DNA of 64,000 nucleotides, taken from assembly GCA_017591395.1 (NCBI GenBank), contig WEDG01000722.1, positions 1 through 64,000 on the forward strand. The letters are read 5' to 3'. This DNA comes from Schistocephalus solidus. Lineage: Eukaryota; Platyhelminthes; Cestoda; Diphyllobothriidea; Diphyllobothriidae. The translations under genes were made by a program, and so were the position numbers. How positions within the stretch are numbered: position 1 is the first letter of the stretch; every line of letters begins with the position of its first letter. Below the pieces are notes generated by a model. It saw only the letters and a program-made list of their open reading frames with translations. It did no database searches and had not been told where the DNA came from. Below, in pieces: positions 21,480-33,600 of the stretch.

Positions 21480-23400
21480 ATCTTAAAGCTCTTTGTAAGT
21501 TCATTTAAGGATTGCACAAATATTTGAATTAGCATCGAAAATTAGGCTCGCGAGAGATAAGCGTAAGGAGTCTCGGGCACTAAGTGTTGCCAATTCATCC
21601 AAATCTGTTGCTCAAATCTTCTATGTTCGGTCATCGGCTAAGCGTCTGAATGTAACTCCGCCCTTACTCGACTGTAACAAAAAAATTTGTTATAGACGAT
21701 TTGGGCAAAGCAGAATTGTTAAATTCGTTTTTTGCCAACCACTTTACCCCTGAAACTAGCCCCAGTCCCACAAGTACTCTGCTTTCAAATTCACTTCTAA
21801 TAACCATTAATTTCTCGCCTTCACGTTTTCAAAAAGAAATAGCTCACCTTAAAAAATTCACATCCGGTTGGAACTGATAACATATCAAGCTCACTTATTA
21901 AACAGTAAAGGGATTTTCCACCTTTACTAAGTAAGTTAGTCTCAGTATTTCTCGAAAATGGTTTCTTCCCCGATTATTGGAAAACTTCTATTATAATACC
22001 AGTTTTTAAATCTGGTTCCCGCTCAGGACATTCATAACTAAGTGGTGTTCATAAAACGCCCTCTCTTGCTAAACTCTTCAAAAAAACTAATTGCAAAACA
22101 AATCACGAATTTTTGCATAAGCAATCAAATTATCAACTTTTCCCAACACATCTTATTACCGGACCGCTCTTGTGAAACCTGCCACATGTCTTTTCTAAAT
22201 CTACTAATCTCTCTTCGTAATTATCATCTATCTACAGTATTTATCTATTTTGATCTTAGTAAGGTATTCGATAAAGGGCCTCATAGACGACTTCTAGCTA
22301 AACTAGAAGCTATAGGATTTCGTAGTCCCCTTACTGACTTTATTAGATCATACCTAAATGATCGAAAAAACGTTTTAGTAGGGTCTTCATACTCAAGTGC
22401 TACCCCGATTGTTAGTGGTGTCCTTCAAGGTACCGTATTAGGTCCTTTGTTTTTCATACTGTACATAAATGATATTTCATCGATAGTTAAACATTCTCAA
22501 TCTTTTATTTATGCTGATGACCTCAAATGCATGTATTCCTTCTCTAACTCTACGATCAAAGGGTGCCTAGAACAAATTTATTCAGACTTAAACGCTCTTT
22601 CGACCTGGAGCTCCACATGGCTAATGGAGTTCTCAACTACTTAGTGTCGCTGCATGAGTTTTGGGTCTGTAAGGCTGCCGCAACCTCTTATTTTTGAAGG
22701 ATGTCCTATGATTGAATGTTCCTTCATCAAGGACTTGGGCTTACGCTACACCAATAAATTAGATCTTTTGCCTCATGCCGATAGAATTACGGCCAAAGCT
22801 GCTCAGATTTGCGGCTTTATTTCTTATAATTTCTACTTTCCTGAAATTAAATTAAGACTTTATTTTGTGTTTGTACTTCCCATTCTTGAATTTTGCTGTC
22901 CTTTCTTCGGTTTAATAAACGAATCTAGCCATTCAAAAATTGAAAATGTCAAAAAGACATTTCACAAAAAACTCCTATTTCCGACTGATTCAACTATTTC
23001 CTACTCAACAAGATGCCAGCTAACGAAGCTACAATTTCTTTGGGTCAGGAGACTTGAAGCAGACTTTTGTCTCGTTTTCCGACTAAATAATAGTTCAACT
23101 CTCCCCAAGCTTTCTGTCATTACCTCCCGTTAGTCTTCCTTATAACTTAAGAAATTCTGCACTTATTATACCTCCCCTGCATTCTCCACGTGTAAACGCT
23201 CTCTCTTCTTTGCTTTTAGGTATAGTTTTCAATGGAATAACTTGCCAAATGAGATTAGGTCGTTACCTAGTCTATCTGCATTCAAGCGAAGACTGCACAT
23301 TTATCTTAACACTGATTCTATTAACCTTTTATTTTCCTCATCTTTTCCCAGTAGCTTTCCACATGATTCGGAGAAAGAACCATCGGGAATTAAAGTGACC
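21480..23400 (+). pseudogene. Reverse transcriptase of A2-type element
   Basis: Motif A is YFDLSKVFDKGPHRRLL (Ala to Val after Lys, Val to Gly before Pro) within the open piece 22042-22644. Motif B is SGVLQGTVLGPLFFILYIND and motif C is FIYADDLKC at 22504-22530. After a stop at 22642, 22654-23133 gives KDLGLRYTNKLDLL, LYFVFVLPILEFCCPF and RRLEADFCLVFRLN. The end piece has LSAFKRRLHIYLN. The region before 22042 is badly frameshifted. Confidence 0.85.
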
Positions 23401-23718
23401 CTCTTGAAACTATATTTTCGCTGCCTCGAGTCGCCCATGAACTATGATGTCTCCTTATATCACTGGTGTTGTCATTCGGACGTACACATTCGGTGGTCCA
23501 CAGTCTAAAATGCTACCGTTTCTTTGGATACTAACCATCATCAGAATTCAATTCTGGATCCTAAGATGCTGAGGACTTAAGTTCATTGACGCATTTTCGT
23601 GAGATTTTGTTTCATACGCCTAAGTGGTCAAGAACGAATCATCTCGACGTTTCATTATCTCATTCTAAAATGCAACTGCAATATTACCCTTCTTTACCAC
23701 CTGACCATTTTTTCCTAA

Positions 23719-23806
23719 GCAGTTTTTTTTCTCCTGCCTTCTATTCAAAAATGAAGGTCTTTTGAACTCTGCCTCCATTTTTTAAGGTGGGAGGTTTTTT
23801 CACTGC
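23719..23806 (+). promoter_or_regulatory. ENE-like 3' UTR stem with U-rich internal loop (A2-type)
   Basis: GCAGT (23719-23723) pairs with ACTGC (23802-23806). CTCCTGCC pairs with GGTGGGAG using two wobbles. The internal loop is seven T on the left and six T plus C on the right. A second small hairpin (CCTTC ... GAAGG) lies inside. Confidence 0.6.
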
Positions 23807-24009
23807 CTATTTTTTCTAGTTCACCCTTAATTTCAAAACATCGCTAACTGTCGACATAGCAGGACAAGTTATGTCTACATTGTTAAGTATTTTTAAATTT
23901 TATCTGCACACATTGTCATAACATTATTTCGTTACTAATGTTCGTTTAGACAGTGCCTTGCCGGTGCTTACCAAATATAAATTCTAAATTCTAAATAAAT
24001 AAACAAGAA

Positions 24010-25435
24010 CGCATTGAAGATATCTGCGCATCTTTTGCAGAAATTCGATCTACATGAGGCGATAATGCTAGCTTATTCGTGTAACTTAGACCTAAGTCTC
24101 TTATGGTTGATCGTTCTTAAAGTGTAATTTTTGAAATACTATGGGTCCAGGAAGCTTGGCTAGGCCAAAACACATGAAAATACTCTTGGATGGAGAAAAT
24201 TCCATCTGCCAACTAGAGCTCCAATGTGAGACCATAAGCAGATCAATGTTGATTTTATCAACGCACCTACTGGCAGTGTCTTTAGAAACGGAAAAAAATG
24301 AACTTGAGATCGTCAGCGTAAGCGAAATTTAGTGAATTTGTGAGTATATTTGAAATTTCGTTTATGTACAGAATGAAGAGAAGGGGACCTAGAACCGTGC
24401 CTTGAAAAACGCTATTAGCCTTCTAAGACGTTTTGGCTGCTGTTATAAAAGAAGGAACCAATGTTGTTAAGGAGAGGAGGCCGGATGCCAAGGGCTTCCA
24501 GTTTCACCAGAAGACGTCCGTGCGGTACCTTGTCAAAGGCTTTGCTCAGGTCAAAGAAGATCACAACCACTGACTGCTGCTCATTACGAAGGGAAGTGAC
24601 GAGGTTAAAAAAGCTAAGTGACACACTTCGCATGCTCTCCCAGGTAGAAAACCATACTGCGAGTCTCTAAGAGCTTATTTTCTAGGCAAAAGTCGAGAAT
24701 TTGATGAAAAATATTTTTTCAAGAAGTTTTGCTAGAGCTGGGGTTTGGTGAACGCCTTGATAATTTTTTACGTCCGAACGAGATCCTGACAAGAAGACAA
24801 GAAGATTAATAGGCGTCTTCCATGAGTCAGGAAAGAATCTGTTTAAAAGATGAACTCAATATATAGGACTAAGTAATCGGTGGAAGCTTCGCACTTTCTT
24901 AATAACTGAGTTTGGAATACCATCAGTCCCCGAAGAGTGCGAGTTTTTCAGACGATTTATTTGCTTACGAATTAGTTCTAAGGGGAAATCAATGATGCTG
25001 ATATCATTGAATGAGGATGCCTGAAACGTCGGAACCGGTTACGATTCCATCGTAAGATGATTTGCGAAGAACCCACTAAACAATTCTGCCTTGCCAGAGT
25101 CTTCGAGAATGAATTTCTTAGCTTCATATAGTAATAGAGGTATTTCATAACCTCAGTTAGAAGAGGATCGATGGCAAAATTGTTGAGCAACAGATTTTAC
25201 AGAGTTTGGCTCGCTGAGTGCGCAATATTTCCTCTGTCTATCACGTGCAAGACGAATCTTAGAGGCTTATTAAAAAATATCTGCGATCCTTAGTATATTG
25301 ATATTTTAACTGCTTCCTCAATTTCTTTAGTCATTGCAAACGATAGTGAGAAACGGTGGATTCCGAAGCGTAGGATTTTACCATTTTAGCTGGCAAAAAT
25401 TCCAGGATGTTATTTGGAACGACTGACATGAGATG
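24010..25435 (-). mobile_element. A1-type RT fragment, inverted, 3'-truncated
   Basis: On the - strand: the EN/RT linker (ESTVSHY, LARDRQR), SWKTPINLLVFLSGS, motif A FFDLSKAFDKVPHGRLLVKL, motif B degraded, motif C FAYADDLK, then the KDLGLSYTNK block. It stops at the equivalent of A1 position 2775, right against the tail of the A2-type element. The A1-type copy at 46119-47467 stops at the same place. Confidence 0.75.
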
Positions 25436-25499
25436 AAAAAGTATTGAAATATATCAACTAGTATTGTAACAATAAGAATTCGTTCAATCTGACACGACA

Positions 25500-27170
25500 A
25501 AAATTTTTCGGGTGGTATCCTACTGGGCACTCCTATACCGATTCAGCTTGTTCTTTAAGGCACCAACGGAAGAAGACATAACAACATCCAGAGGCAGAGC
25601 ATTTCAAGATTCGACCACACGGTTGGCGAAGAAGAACTTTTGTGTGCCCAGTCTGGCCCCAGTCCCACGTTGTTTGAACGGATTACCTCTCAAGTTCATA
25701 TTTGTTGCTAACTGAAAGAAATATCCAGGGATGAGGCAGCAGTTTTGACCGCACATGATACGAAATGTTTATATCAGGTCACCTCGTGGTTGCTTGTAAA
25801 TCAAGGGAAAGAGATCGAGATTAGCCAAACGTGTTTCATAGGGTAATGACCCCTTTCCCGTCAGAAGTTTGGTTACACACCTTTGAACCTCGTCCAGCAT
25901 GCTGAGGTCCTAAGCGGTTCAAGGTCTCCAAGCTTGAATACCGAACTCCAGTTGCAGTCGCACAAAGGTTCGAAAGATTTTAGCTAAGCAGTCTTCATCA
26001 AAGATAGAAAAAGCCCGCTTGACAAGTTACAGAATAGATAACGCAGACTTGACTATCTTTAAGCTATGCAGCATTTGTTTAAGCGAATTCAAGATCCAGA
26101 TTCCCTAGTGCTTCTGCGCGTCCACTTCTTGCAGCAGTTAACCATTCAGACAGTAGTTCACTGGGTTCGGAGTGCTGGGTCTACCGAATCGTAGAATAGT
26201 GCATTTTTCTCACTGAACAGCAAAAGCCAGTCCATCGACCATTTTTGAAGGTTGTGTTGGTTTGTCTGCAAAAGTTTTAAGTCAGTTGCAGGTCGGATGA
26301 CGCTCCACAGCTAAGCTCCTCCGCAAACATGGTGACATCAAAATGCAGTCCACTGATACAGCCGTTGACGTACCTAATGAACAAAGAGCAGCCAAGAATG
26401 GAGCCCTGAGGAACACCAATTTCGACCACAACCTCAGCCGACTTTTGGGCACTAACATGGACAGTTTGAGGGTGGCAAAATAGGAAGCTGCGGATCAATT
26501 TCAGCAGATTACCCCTAACGCCTGTTTGACTGAGTTTGTGCAGGAAACGCTGATGGGGACAGTATTGATTGTCCTCTTAAAATCAACATAATCTACGTGC
26601 AGCGCCTTTCCTTCATCAACTGTTCATGTCCAACGTTTCAAACAATAGAGCAAGTTCGTCACGCAAGACCGGCCTCTTCGGAATCCATGCTGCACATCAG
26701 ATAAAAGTTAATGCTACTCTAAGAAGTGCATAAGCTCTCGCTTGATTGTTTTTTTCTGAAGATTTTACAGCAGATGTTGCTGGGACTAATTGGTCTCTAA
26801 TTATTGACGGAGACCATGCTGTCAACTTTATAAAGCGGTTTGATTCATGCATACGTTCAATCAGTGGGTAAACCTCCGGCTTCAAGCGAAGGCTTGGGAA
26901 AGTATGGCCAATGGTTTGGCTAGTTTCACAGCCAGTTCCTTTAGTAAAATGGGCGGTACGTCATCCGGGCCGGGTGATTTTGACTCATTCAGCGCCAACA
27001 GCTATTTATGTGCAGTTGTTTTGTCCAAATATACAGCTTCGATTAATGGACACTCGTCAGATGCTTAGTCAGAAGAGGTAACTGCATTCTCACCCGTAAA
27101 GATAGATTTAAAAAATCCTGAATGGTGCTCCACTATTTGCTCCATCCACGCTAAATTCTAGGTTGTTTTC
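25500..27170 (-). mobile_element. Family E CR1-like RT fragment
   Basis: Reading leftward: LNESKSPGPDDVPPILLKEL (about 26940-27000), motif A YVDFKRTINTVP (degraded, about 26560-26590), motif B GVPQGSILGCSLFIRYVN and motif C MFAEELS, where the catalytic ADD is AEE. Then [26 protein letters not shown] and FFFANRVVESWNALPLDVV. The motif order is complete, but stops and the altered motif C show a dead copy. No tail is visible at 25500. Confidence 0.8.
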
Positions 27171-27651
27171 TAAGGAACTCTGCATGAACAAATACCTTCA
27201 GAATGTATGTATTATGTACTAAACTCTGATCCACTCAGACATTTATTAACCTAGATATTTCAGAAACTGCCAAACTGGTACGTTACTTTTTGGCAGTGAT
27301 TTCTAGTTTCAACAAATAATCTTGCAGAAGATTGGAATTTGATTGTGTTATTGTTTTTCTTAGTTTAAACTTTTCAGTAAGTAATGTTTGTCATATTTCT
27401 AGCGCTGTCAGTACGGTTTGATTTATCTATCGCAAAAATTAAACGTATGCAATAAACAAATTAAATATGACATATTTTTGCCCTTGACTTTTTATACACT
27501 TAAAAGCAGTGCTGTGATGCCGCCTGCCAGCGTGACTGGGCTCTCTCTTAAGATCTCTCACCTAGCTCGTGCCTGCTCGGAGTAGACGCCAACAAAGAAG
27601 TAAACTTGTTGCGTTACTGCTGATATCTCTGGTTTTCTTAATTATACGATA
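27171..27651. other. Upstream region of the MDP1 gene, no element recognised
   Basis: AT-rich sequence between the E fragment and the MDP1 start codon. It presumably holds the promoter and 5' UTR. I see no convincing TATA box, spliced-leader acceptor or repeat. Confidence 0.4.
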
Positions 27652-30600
27652 ATGTTCACTGGACTTGACACTAAACCGTCGCTCATTGTTTTTGACCTTG
27701 GTAAAATTTATTTTTAAATTTACCATATCCAATTTTAGATGGCACGTTATGGCCTTTCGACTGCGATAGCTTTGATAGAAGTAAATTCCACTCCAAGTAA
27801 ATAAATCAGTTTAATCTATTGCTCTTTCAGGAATGGTTTGGTTTATGATGAATCAAATACCGAACTTGCCCCCTATTCCTCATCGGAAGCTATTCTGAGG
27901 AGTATAAAAGCACAGCCTGACATCAAGTTGGCTGTTGCCTCCAGGTCGTACCTTTTTCCTATTTTTATTCGATTACGGGGAGAAGACATTTGGTTTCAAT
28001 TTTATTTTGTAGAGGTTCGCTTAAAGTTTTGAAGGACGTCGGTTTCTGAGTGTACAGTCACAAATGTCGACGTAGGCCCATCTTGCATCTCCCATTTTTC
28101 CCAATTTGATCACCTTTCGTCATAGGCTGTGCAAATTGACTCCAAATTATGTGAAGGCCGCGATAGTAGTACCAACTGACCGACCGGCTTAGCTACGTTT
28201 CCAGTCATTTTGAATAACAACCACAGTTTTCGACGCCTCGCTTCTGCAACTGCATGGTCACATTTAGATGCAGGCGAGTTTTTTGTCATTAACTACAATG
28301 TCGCTAACTGGGGATCCTTAGAGTGTTTTTATTGTACAGAGATTCGCTTGCCCATTCTGGGAATGTAACATTCCGCGTAGGCACTTCACCTGTTCCCTTA
28401 CGAACGAAAAATCTAGACAATTGTTAGCATGTAACAGGGGAATGTAACATTCCGCGTAGGCATTTCACCTGTTCCCTTACGAAGGAAAAAGCTAGAAAAT
28501 TGTTAGCATGTTTGTTTACTTATTTTTATCTTTTAGATTACTTAATTATCGTACTTAAGTCTAAAAAAGTCGGTACTGGGTATAACTTTGTTTTAGGGTC
28601 GCCACTCAGTCTAAAATGTTTTCTCTATTCCTGGTACAAAAAGCTACCTTTCTGAGGTAGTGATGTGTAACTAGTCATTTCTGTGCTTCATATAGGCTAA
28701 ACCTACTACTGAATGATCGAGCGGCGAACCCACTCGTGTCTGCTGCATGGACTGACCATTTATTGGATAAATTTTATTTTGTATCTTTTGATTTAACTCT
28801 CCGTTTATCTCATCGAAAGAGGCCTCTATAAAGATATCAATATAAACGCTATACATAAAAAACTCATTAGATTTTACTTTTTGTAAGGATTAAGTTGCTT
28901 TAATTTATGAATACAAATGCAAGTTGTCCAATCTAACCAGGTTTCCATGAAAGTTATTCACAGTCAGTGTGTCGAATTTTGCATCGAAATCGCTAAGAGC
29001 TGCTTTTCCAAATATATGTACTGTAGGTGGTTTTAACTGAGTGGCCTGGATGTACGACGAAAATTTCGTATTTGGTGCAATGTTCTCTGACATGGAACGC
29101 TTTGTGTCAACACTGGTGCAGGCGCTCAGCCGTGTGACAACTGGTTGGCATCTTGCGGAGATTGTGGCTCGTTACTCAGTTCAGCTGTTTGACGTGTGCA
29201 TGGATAAGTACTCTGCTTAAACGATTTTAAAGCAGCGTAGGCTTGAAAGAGGCTGTTTCACTTGCCGATGGACTCCAAAACCGAAAACCGGTCGCTATTT
29301 GTGCTGTTGACTTCGCAACAGCCTTCGGTTCGGTAATGGAAATAGGTCGTATTTTGGTAAAAATCATCACCAAGCTCAAGGTACACTATCGCTCTCAACC
29401 GTCTGATATTCGATCGGACGTTTGATTTTATCTTATCACCCGTTCTGTTCAACTGCGTCATTGTCTGGGTTTTCGGAAGTGCCTCCATGGTTTTATTGGT
29501 GCTGAATCTGTGCCCGAGCGCCCGCTGACTGATCTTGACTAAGCTGACGGTATTGCCCTGCTAATTGCAAGCTTTGGTGACCTACAATTGCGGATGACTA
29601 AAATAATTCAATTCGTTGGTTTATACATGTTTTCCGTCTGCCCCCCCTGAACGGAAGGCATCCCTCGGGATGAATGGTTTAGAACCCCAAGAAGTATGTA
29701 GTTTCAAATACAACATTTCGATGTTGTTGTTGAATAGGCAGAGTAAGGATGATATCGTATTCCATATCGATGCTGTCCACGGAACCTTTGAGATTCTTAG
29801 CAATTGTCTATGGACTCAACATAATATTTCTCTCCTCAACAGGATTTGCATACACCGTGCATCCATCTGGCCAGTCCTCATGCGGGGCTGTGCGCCTGGA
29901 CGATGTACGAAAACTAGAGGCCTTTGATCATCGCCTCCTGAGCTCTATACTGCTAGTGAAGTAAACCGACTTTGTCACGAAGGATTCAGTCAGCACCTTA
30001 ATAGTACTGAACATGTAGTTTTCAGGTGGTATTTACAAAGAAGGAGCGTTCACCGGGAGAAGTTTATTGTCTGTCTAACTTTTCGGGCAGTGGTTTTGTC
30101 AACCTATCTTCAGAGCCTGGAAATTCATGCTCACAGCTCGCATTGTATGCCACTGTTTGCCATATCGTCATTCGACCGTCGATTTCGACGATGTCCACCG
30201 TATGCTCCATGGAAGGGTGGAGCAGGGACGGTGACTTGCGCGTGAATTAGTTTTACGTGATATTAGCCTTGCGCTGCAGCTACCGCACTCTCTCCTCCTC
30301 CCCCACCTGAGCCCGGTGTCAAGACAGAGTCAAGAAGACCGGAAATGGGAGATGGTGCAGGTGGCTGGCGCGGCCGGAGCCGCCCTGGGCGTGCCACCAC
30401 ACCTGGCTCGGATCCCACGGAGTGGGAGTGCCATAAAGGCCACATTAAGAAGGAGCCATTGCAACCTGACTCTCAGTCCTCCAGTCAGCCACTCCACACA
30501 AAACACACATTGGGCTGACCACGCGGTCTGAGTTATCCCGTCAGTTGGCAACCTTCCAAGCCACGGCTTTTAGCGCACCGTGATAGTTTCAAGCGCGTCA

Positions 30601-33600
30601 GATTGTTTATAGTGAGGAAAATACGCTGAGCTCTCGACCTCACTCTCTCCCCCACCCCCACAATCAGACCACTGTCCGAGCCGGTCAGTTGTCTGATGCG
30701 GAAGCAGGCGCAGCTGCTGGTGACCTCGTCTACGTGTACTACGTACACGACCTGGCCCCCAAACACAAGCACCAGGATTTCACACAAAAGGGGGTTGAAC
30801 GGCTTACATCTCACATGTGTGAGATAGCCAGAGGTCACGTTAAGAAGGAGCCATCGCAGCCTGACCCTCAGACCACCAGTCAGCCACTCCACACAACACA
30901 CATTGGACTAACTGCGAGGTCTGAGTGTAATTGTCAGTTGGCAACCTTCCAACCGTGGCTTTTAACGTTACCGCACACACTCTTCTTTTTCCCCACCTGA
31001 GCCCGGTCTCATGACACAGTCAAGAAGATCGGAGATGGGAGAGGGCACAGGTGGCTGGCGCGGCCGGAGCCGCCACTGGGCGTGCCACCACACTCGGCTC
31101 GGATCCCACAGAGTGGGGGTGCCATAAAGACCACATTAAGAAGGAGCCATTGCAGCCTGACTCTCAGTCCGCCAGTCAGCCACTCCACACAAAACACACA
31201 TTGGGCTGACCACGCGGTCCGAGTTTTCCCGTCAGTTGGCAACCTTCCAAGCCACGGCTTTTAGCGCACCGTGATAGTTTCAAGCGCGTCAGATTGTTTA
31301 TAGTGAGGAATATGCGCTGAGCTGTCGACCTCACTCTCTCCCCCACCCCCACAGTCAGACTACTGTCCGAGCCGGTCAGTGGCCTGATGTGGAAGTGGGC
31401 GCATTGGCTGACGGATCGGCATACCCGTCTTCGCGCGCCACAGCACGACCTGGCCCCCATAACGCACACACCAGGATTCACAAACTCAGGGGATATGGAG
31501 CAGCCATCGTCGTCTGACTCCCAGTCCACTGGTCAGCCACTCAACACACACACACCAGATACCTGAGACTTCAGACAGACATTAAACCTCTCCCAGTGAA
31601 TGACCCTTCTTTCGCTACGACAACATCGCAAGGATATTTCAGGTCATATAGGAAAGACAATTGAGGTGATTTGGGTACGTTCTTTGTCGTCCTCCTGAGC
31701 TCAGTGTTGCTGCTCTCGATCTAGCGCCGGTGCCCACCTTGAGGCGTCAAAAGTAGGTAAAATCAAAACTTGAATCGACACAGTTCGCCGTGACATATAA
31801 GTGACTTCCAGCTCTTATTCAGTCTCCGTCGCTAGAGAGAAGAATCGGTCGAGCTATCCAGGTCGGTTGATGCAGATCGTCACGCCTGGAGTTACAGTAC
31901 AATTTGTGACGTCGTCGGGGCCCCCTGAACCAGGCATGATCACAGCTGCACCGTGAATAAGGACAAACTTGCTAGTCGTTGTTTCCCGCCCTCATGTTTA
32001 AATCGTACATCGGGAAAACTGCCTTTGAAATCTTTGAATTTCAATACTAATTCCGTTTCAGGATACCGAGAAACCTGTGATCCATATAGAACCTATAATT
32101 TCGGTCTGCCATACTGAAACACCAACGACTTTGACCTTTTCAAGACAACCATGTTAATCGTTACTGAAGTCGGCGCAACTTATTGACGCTTCTGATCTGT
32201 TCTTAAGGAGCTCTGTAGAAGATGGAATATGCTGTGAGACACAACTCCTAACTGGTAAATTTGGACAGTCTCGGGGAGACCTTCCGCTCCGATGTATCTG
32301 CTCTTCAGGAGTAGCTGGGTTTGTCTCACTCAAGTCTTGAAATATATATGTAAACAAGGACGGCATATCTGCCAATAGCATGGTTTCAGTGGGCAAACTA
32401 TATACTTTCAAGTGTCACATTAACTATGTTGACCGAAAAATCACGGTGTCAGAATCTGCAACAATTTGCGTCCATTATCTCCTTCGATAGTGGGTTTGGC
32501 TGCGAATCCGAAAGGTCAGAATGAACTTATTCCAACAAGCACCGCCATTTCTTCCAGGGTTACACTTATTTAATCAAATCGAAATTAGGCCAATTTATTG
32601 GAAGCATCGACATTCTGGTAACCAAAGTCTGTTATTTTTTTCTTTGTCCCCCTTAGAACTACCAGTCCAAAGGTTGCGCGCCAACTTCTGCACATGTATT
32701 CCTGGTACGATCTGTTCGACTATTTGGAAATCTACCCTTCTTGCAAGATACAACATTTCAAGGAGTGCGTATTTTATTTTATACCGCGTTTCTTGTCATA
32801 TTTTTTGCATACCCTTCACAGAAATTTTCAGGAACCAACGGATCTTTGAGGGCATAGAGCACCACACCCTCAGCAACATTCGTGATTCGCACAAATTAAC
32901 CCGTGCCAATTTTAAATTATGCTACCTAATTTGTCCAGATAGCACCTTTTTAAGGTCATCCATGACGTCGTCGATTTGTAAAAAAAGGGCACCAGACAAA
33001 TGTGCGCATTTCTGTGACATAGCGCCCTCTCTCAGGCATTCACAGTTCTTCGGGATCCATTCTTTCCTTATGTCGACGTGTGTCTGGTAATGCTGCATCG
33101 CGACATCTATCGAAGTTTCTACGTATTTTGGAAGTCTACCATAGAAAAATCAAGAATAAAAGTCTGGGCTTGGAAAAAAGGGCTTCCTACCATGCCCTTA
33201 ATGTACTGCACGGACACCTTCGACACGCTGGCAGACGATTCCAGCACCAAATTACGTCCAATCGCATGTACTATGTAATCGACAATGCTGACAAGCATTA
33301 GCTATCACCGACCTCCTTCGCAGACGCTCTACGTTATGTCCTAGGTTTGGGCGTGGGAGCAATCAGCATTTCTCTGGAAATTACTGCCTCTTATTCCGCT
33401 CTGAAAAAACCTCTATCTGGTCGTGATAGGCGACCGAGTTCTCGAGTTATTGAACATCTTCTTTTGCCTTGGGCCGAAAATCCCTTAAAACAACACATGA
33501 GACTTCCATTAAGACCTACAAGGAGGCCCCATTTGTCTCGTGTGCCAACGTCATGTCCACCATGTAGAAGCGTTATCTAATGGGTTTTTCTTAATTCTTA

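Larger units (their letters stand above)
20290..24002 (+). mobile_element. CR1-like retroelement, A2-type, longest copy
   Basis: Contains an ORF1 tail (20300-20480, with the CRPEQFCF block matching the A1-type copy near 49135), EN, RT, the 3' U-rich stem-loop (23719-23806) and a tail of AATTCTA repeats. Numerous frameshifts. The upstream end is inside ORF1, so it is 5'-truncated but the most complete A2-type copy here. Confidence 0.85.

Noticed and set aside
28360..28511. CRISPR-like repeat
   Set aside because: Only two units, no spacer structure, eukaryotic intron context.
30263..31529. Open frames of 60-122 codons on both strands in the GC-rich block
   Set aside because: The same peptides recur with each repeat unit and on both strands; GC-rich repeats produce such frames by chance.
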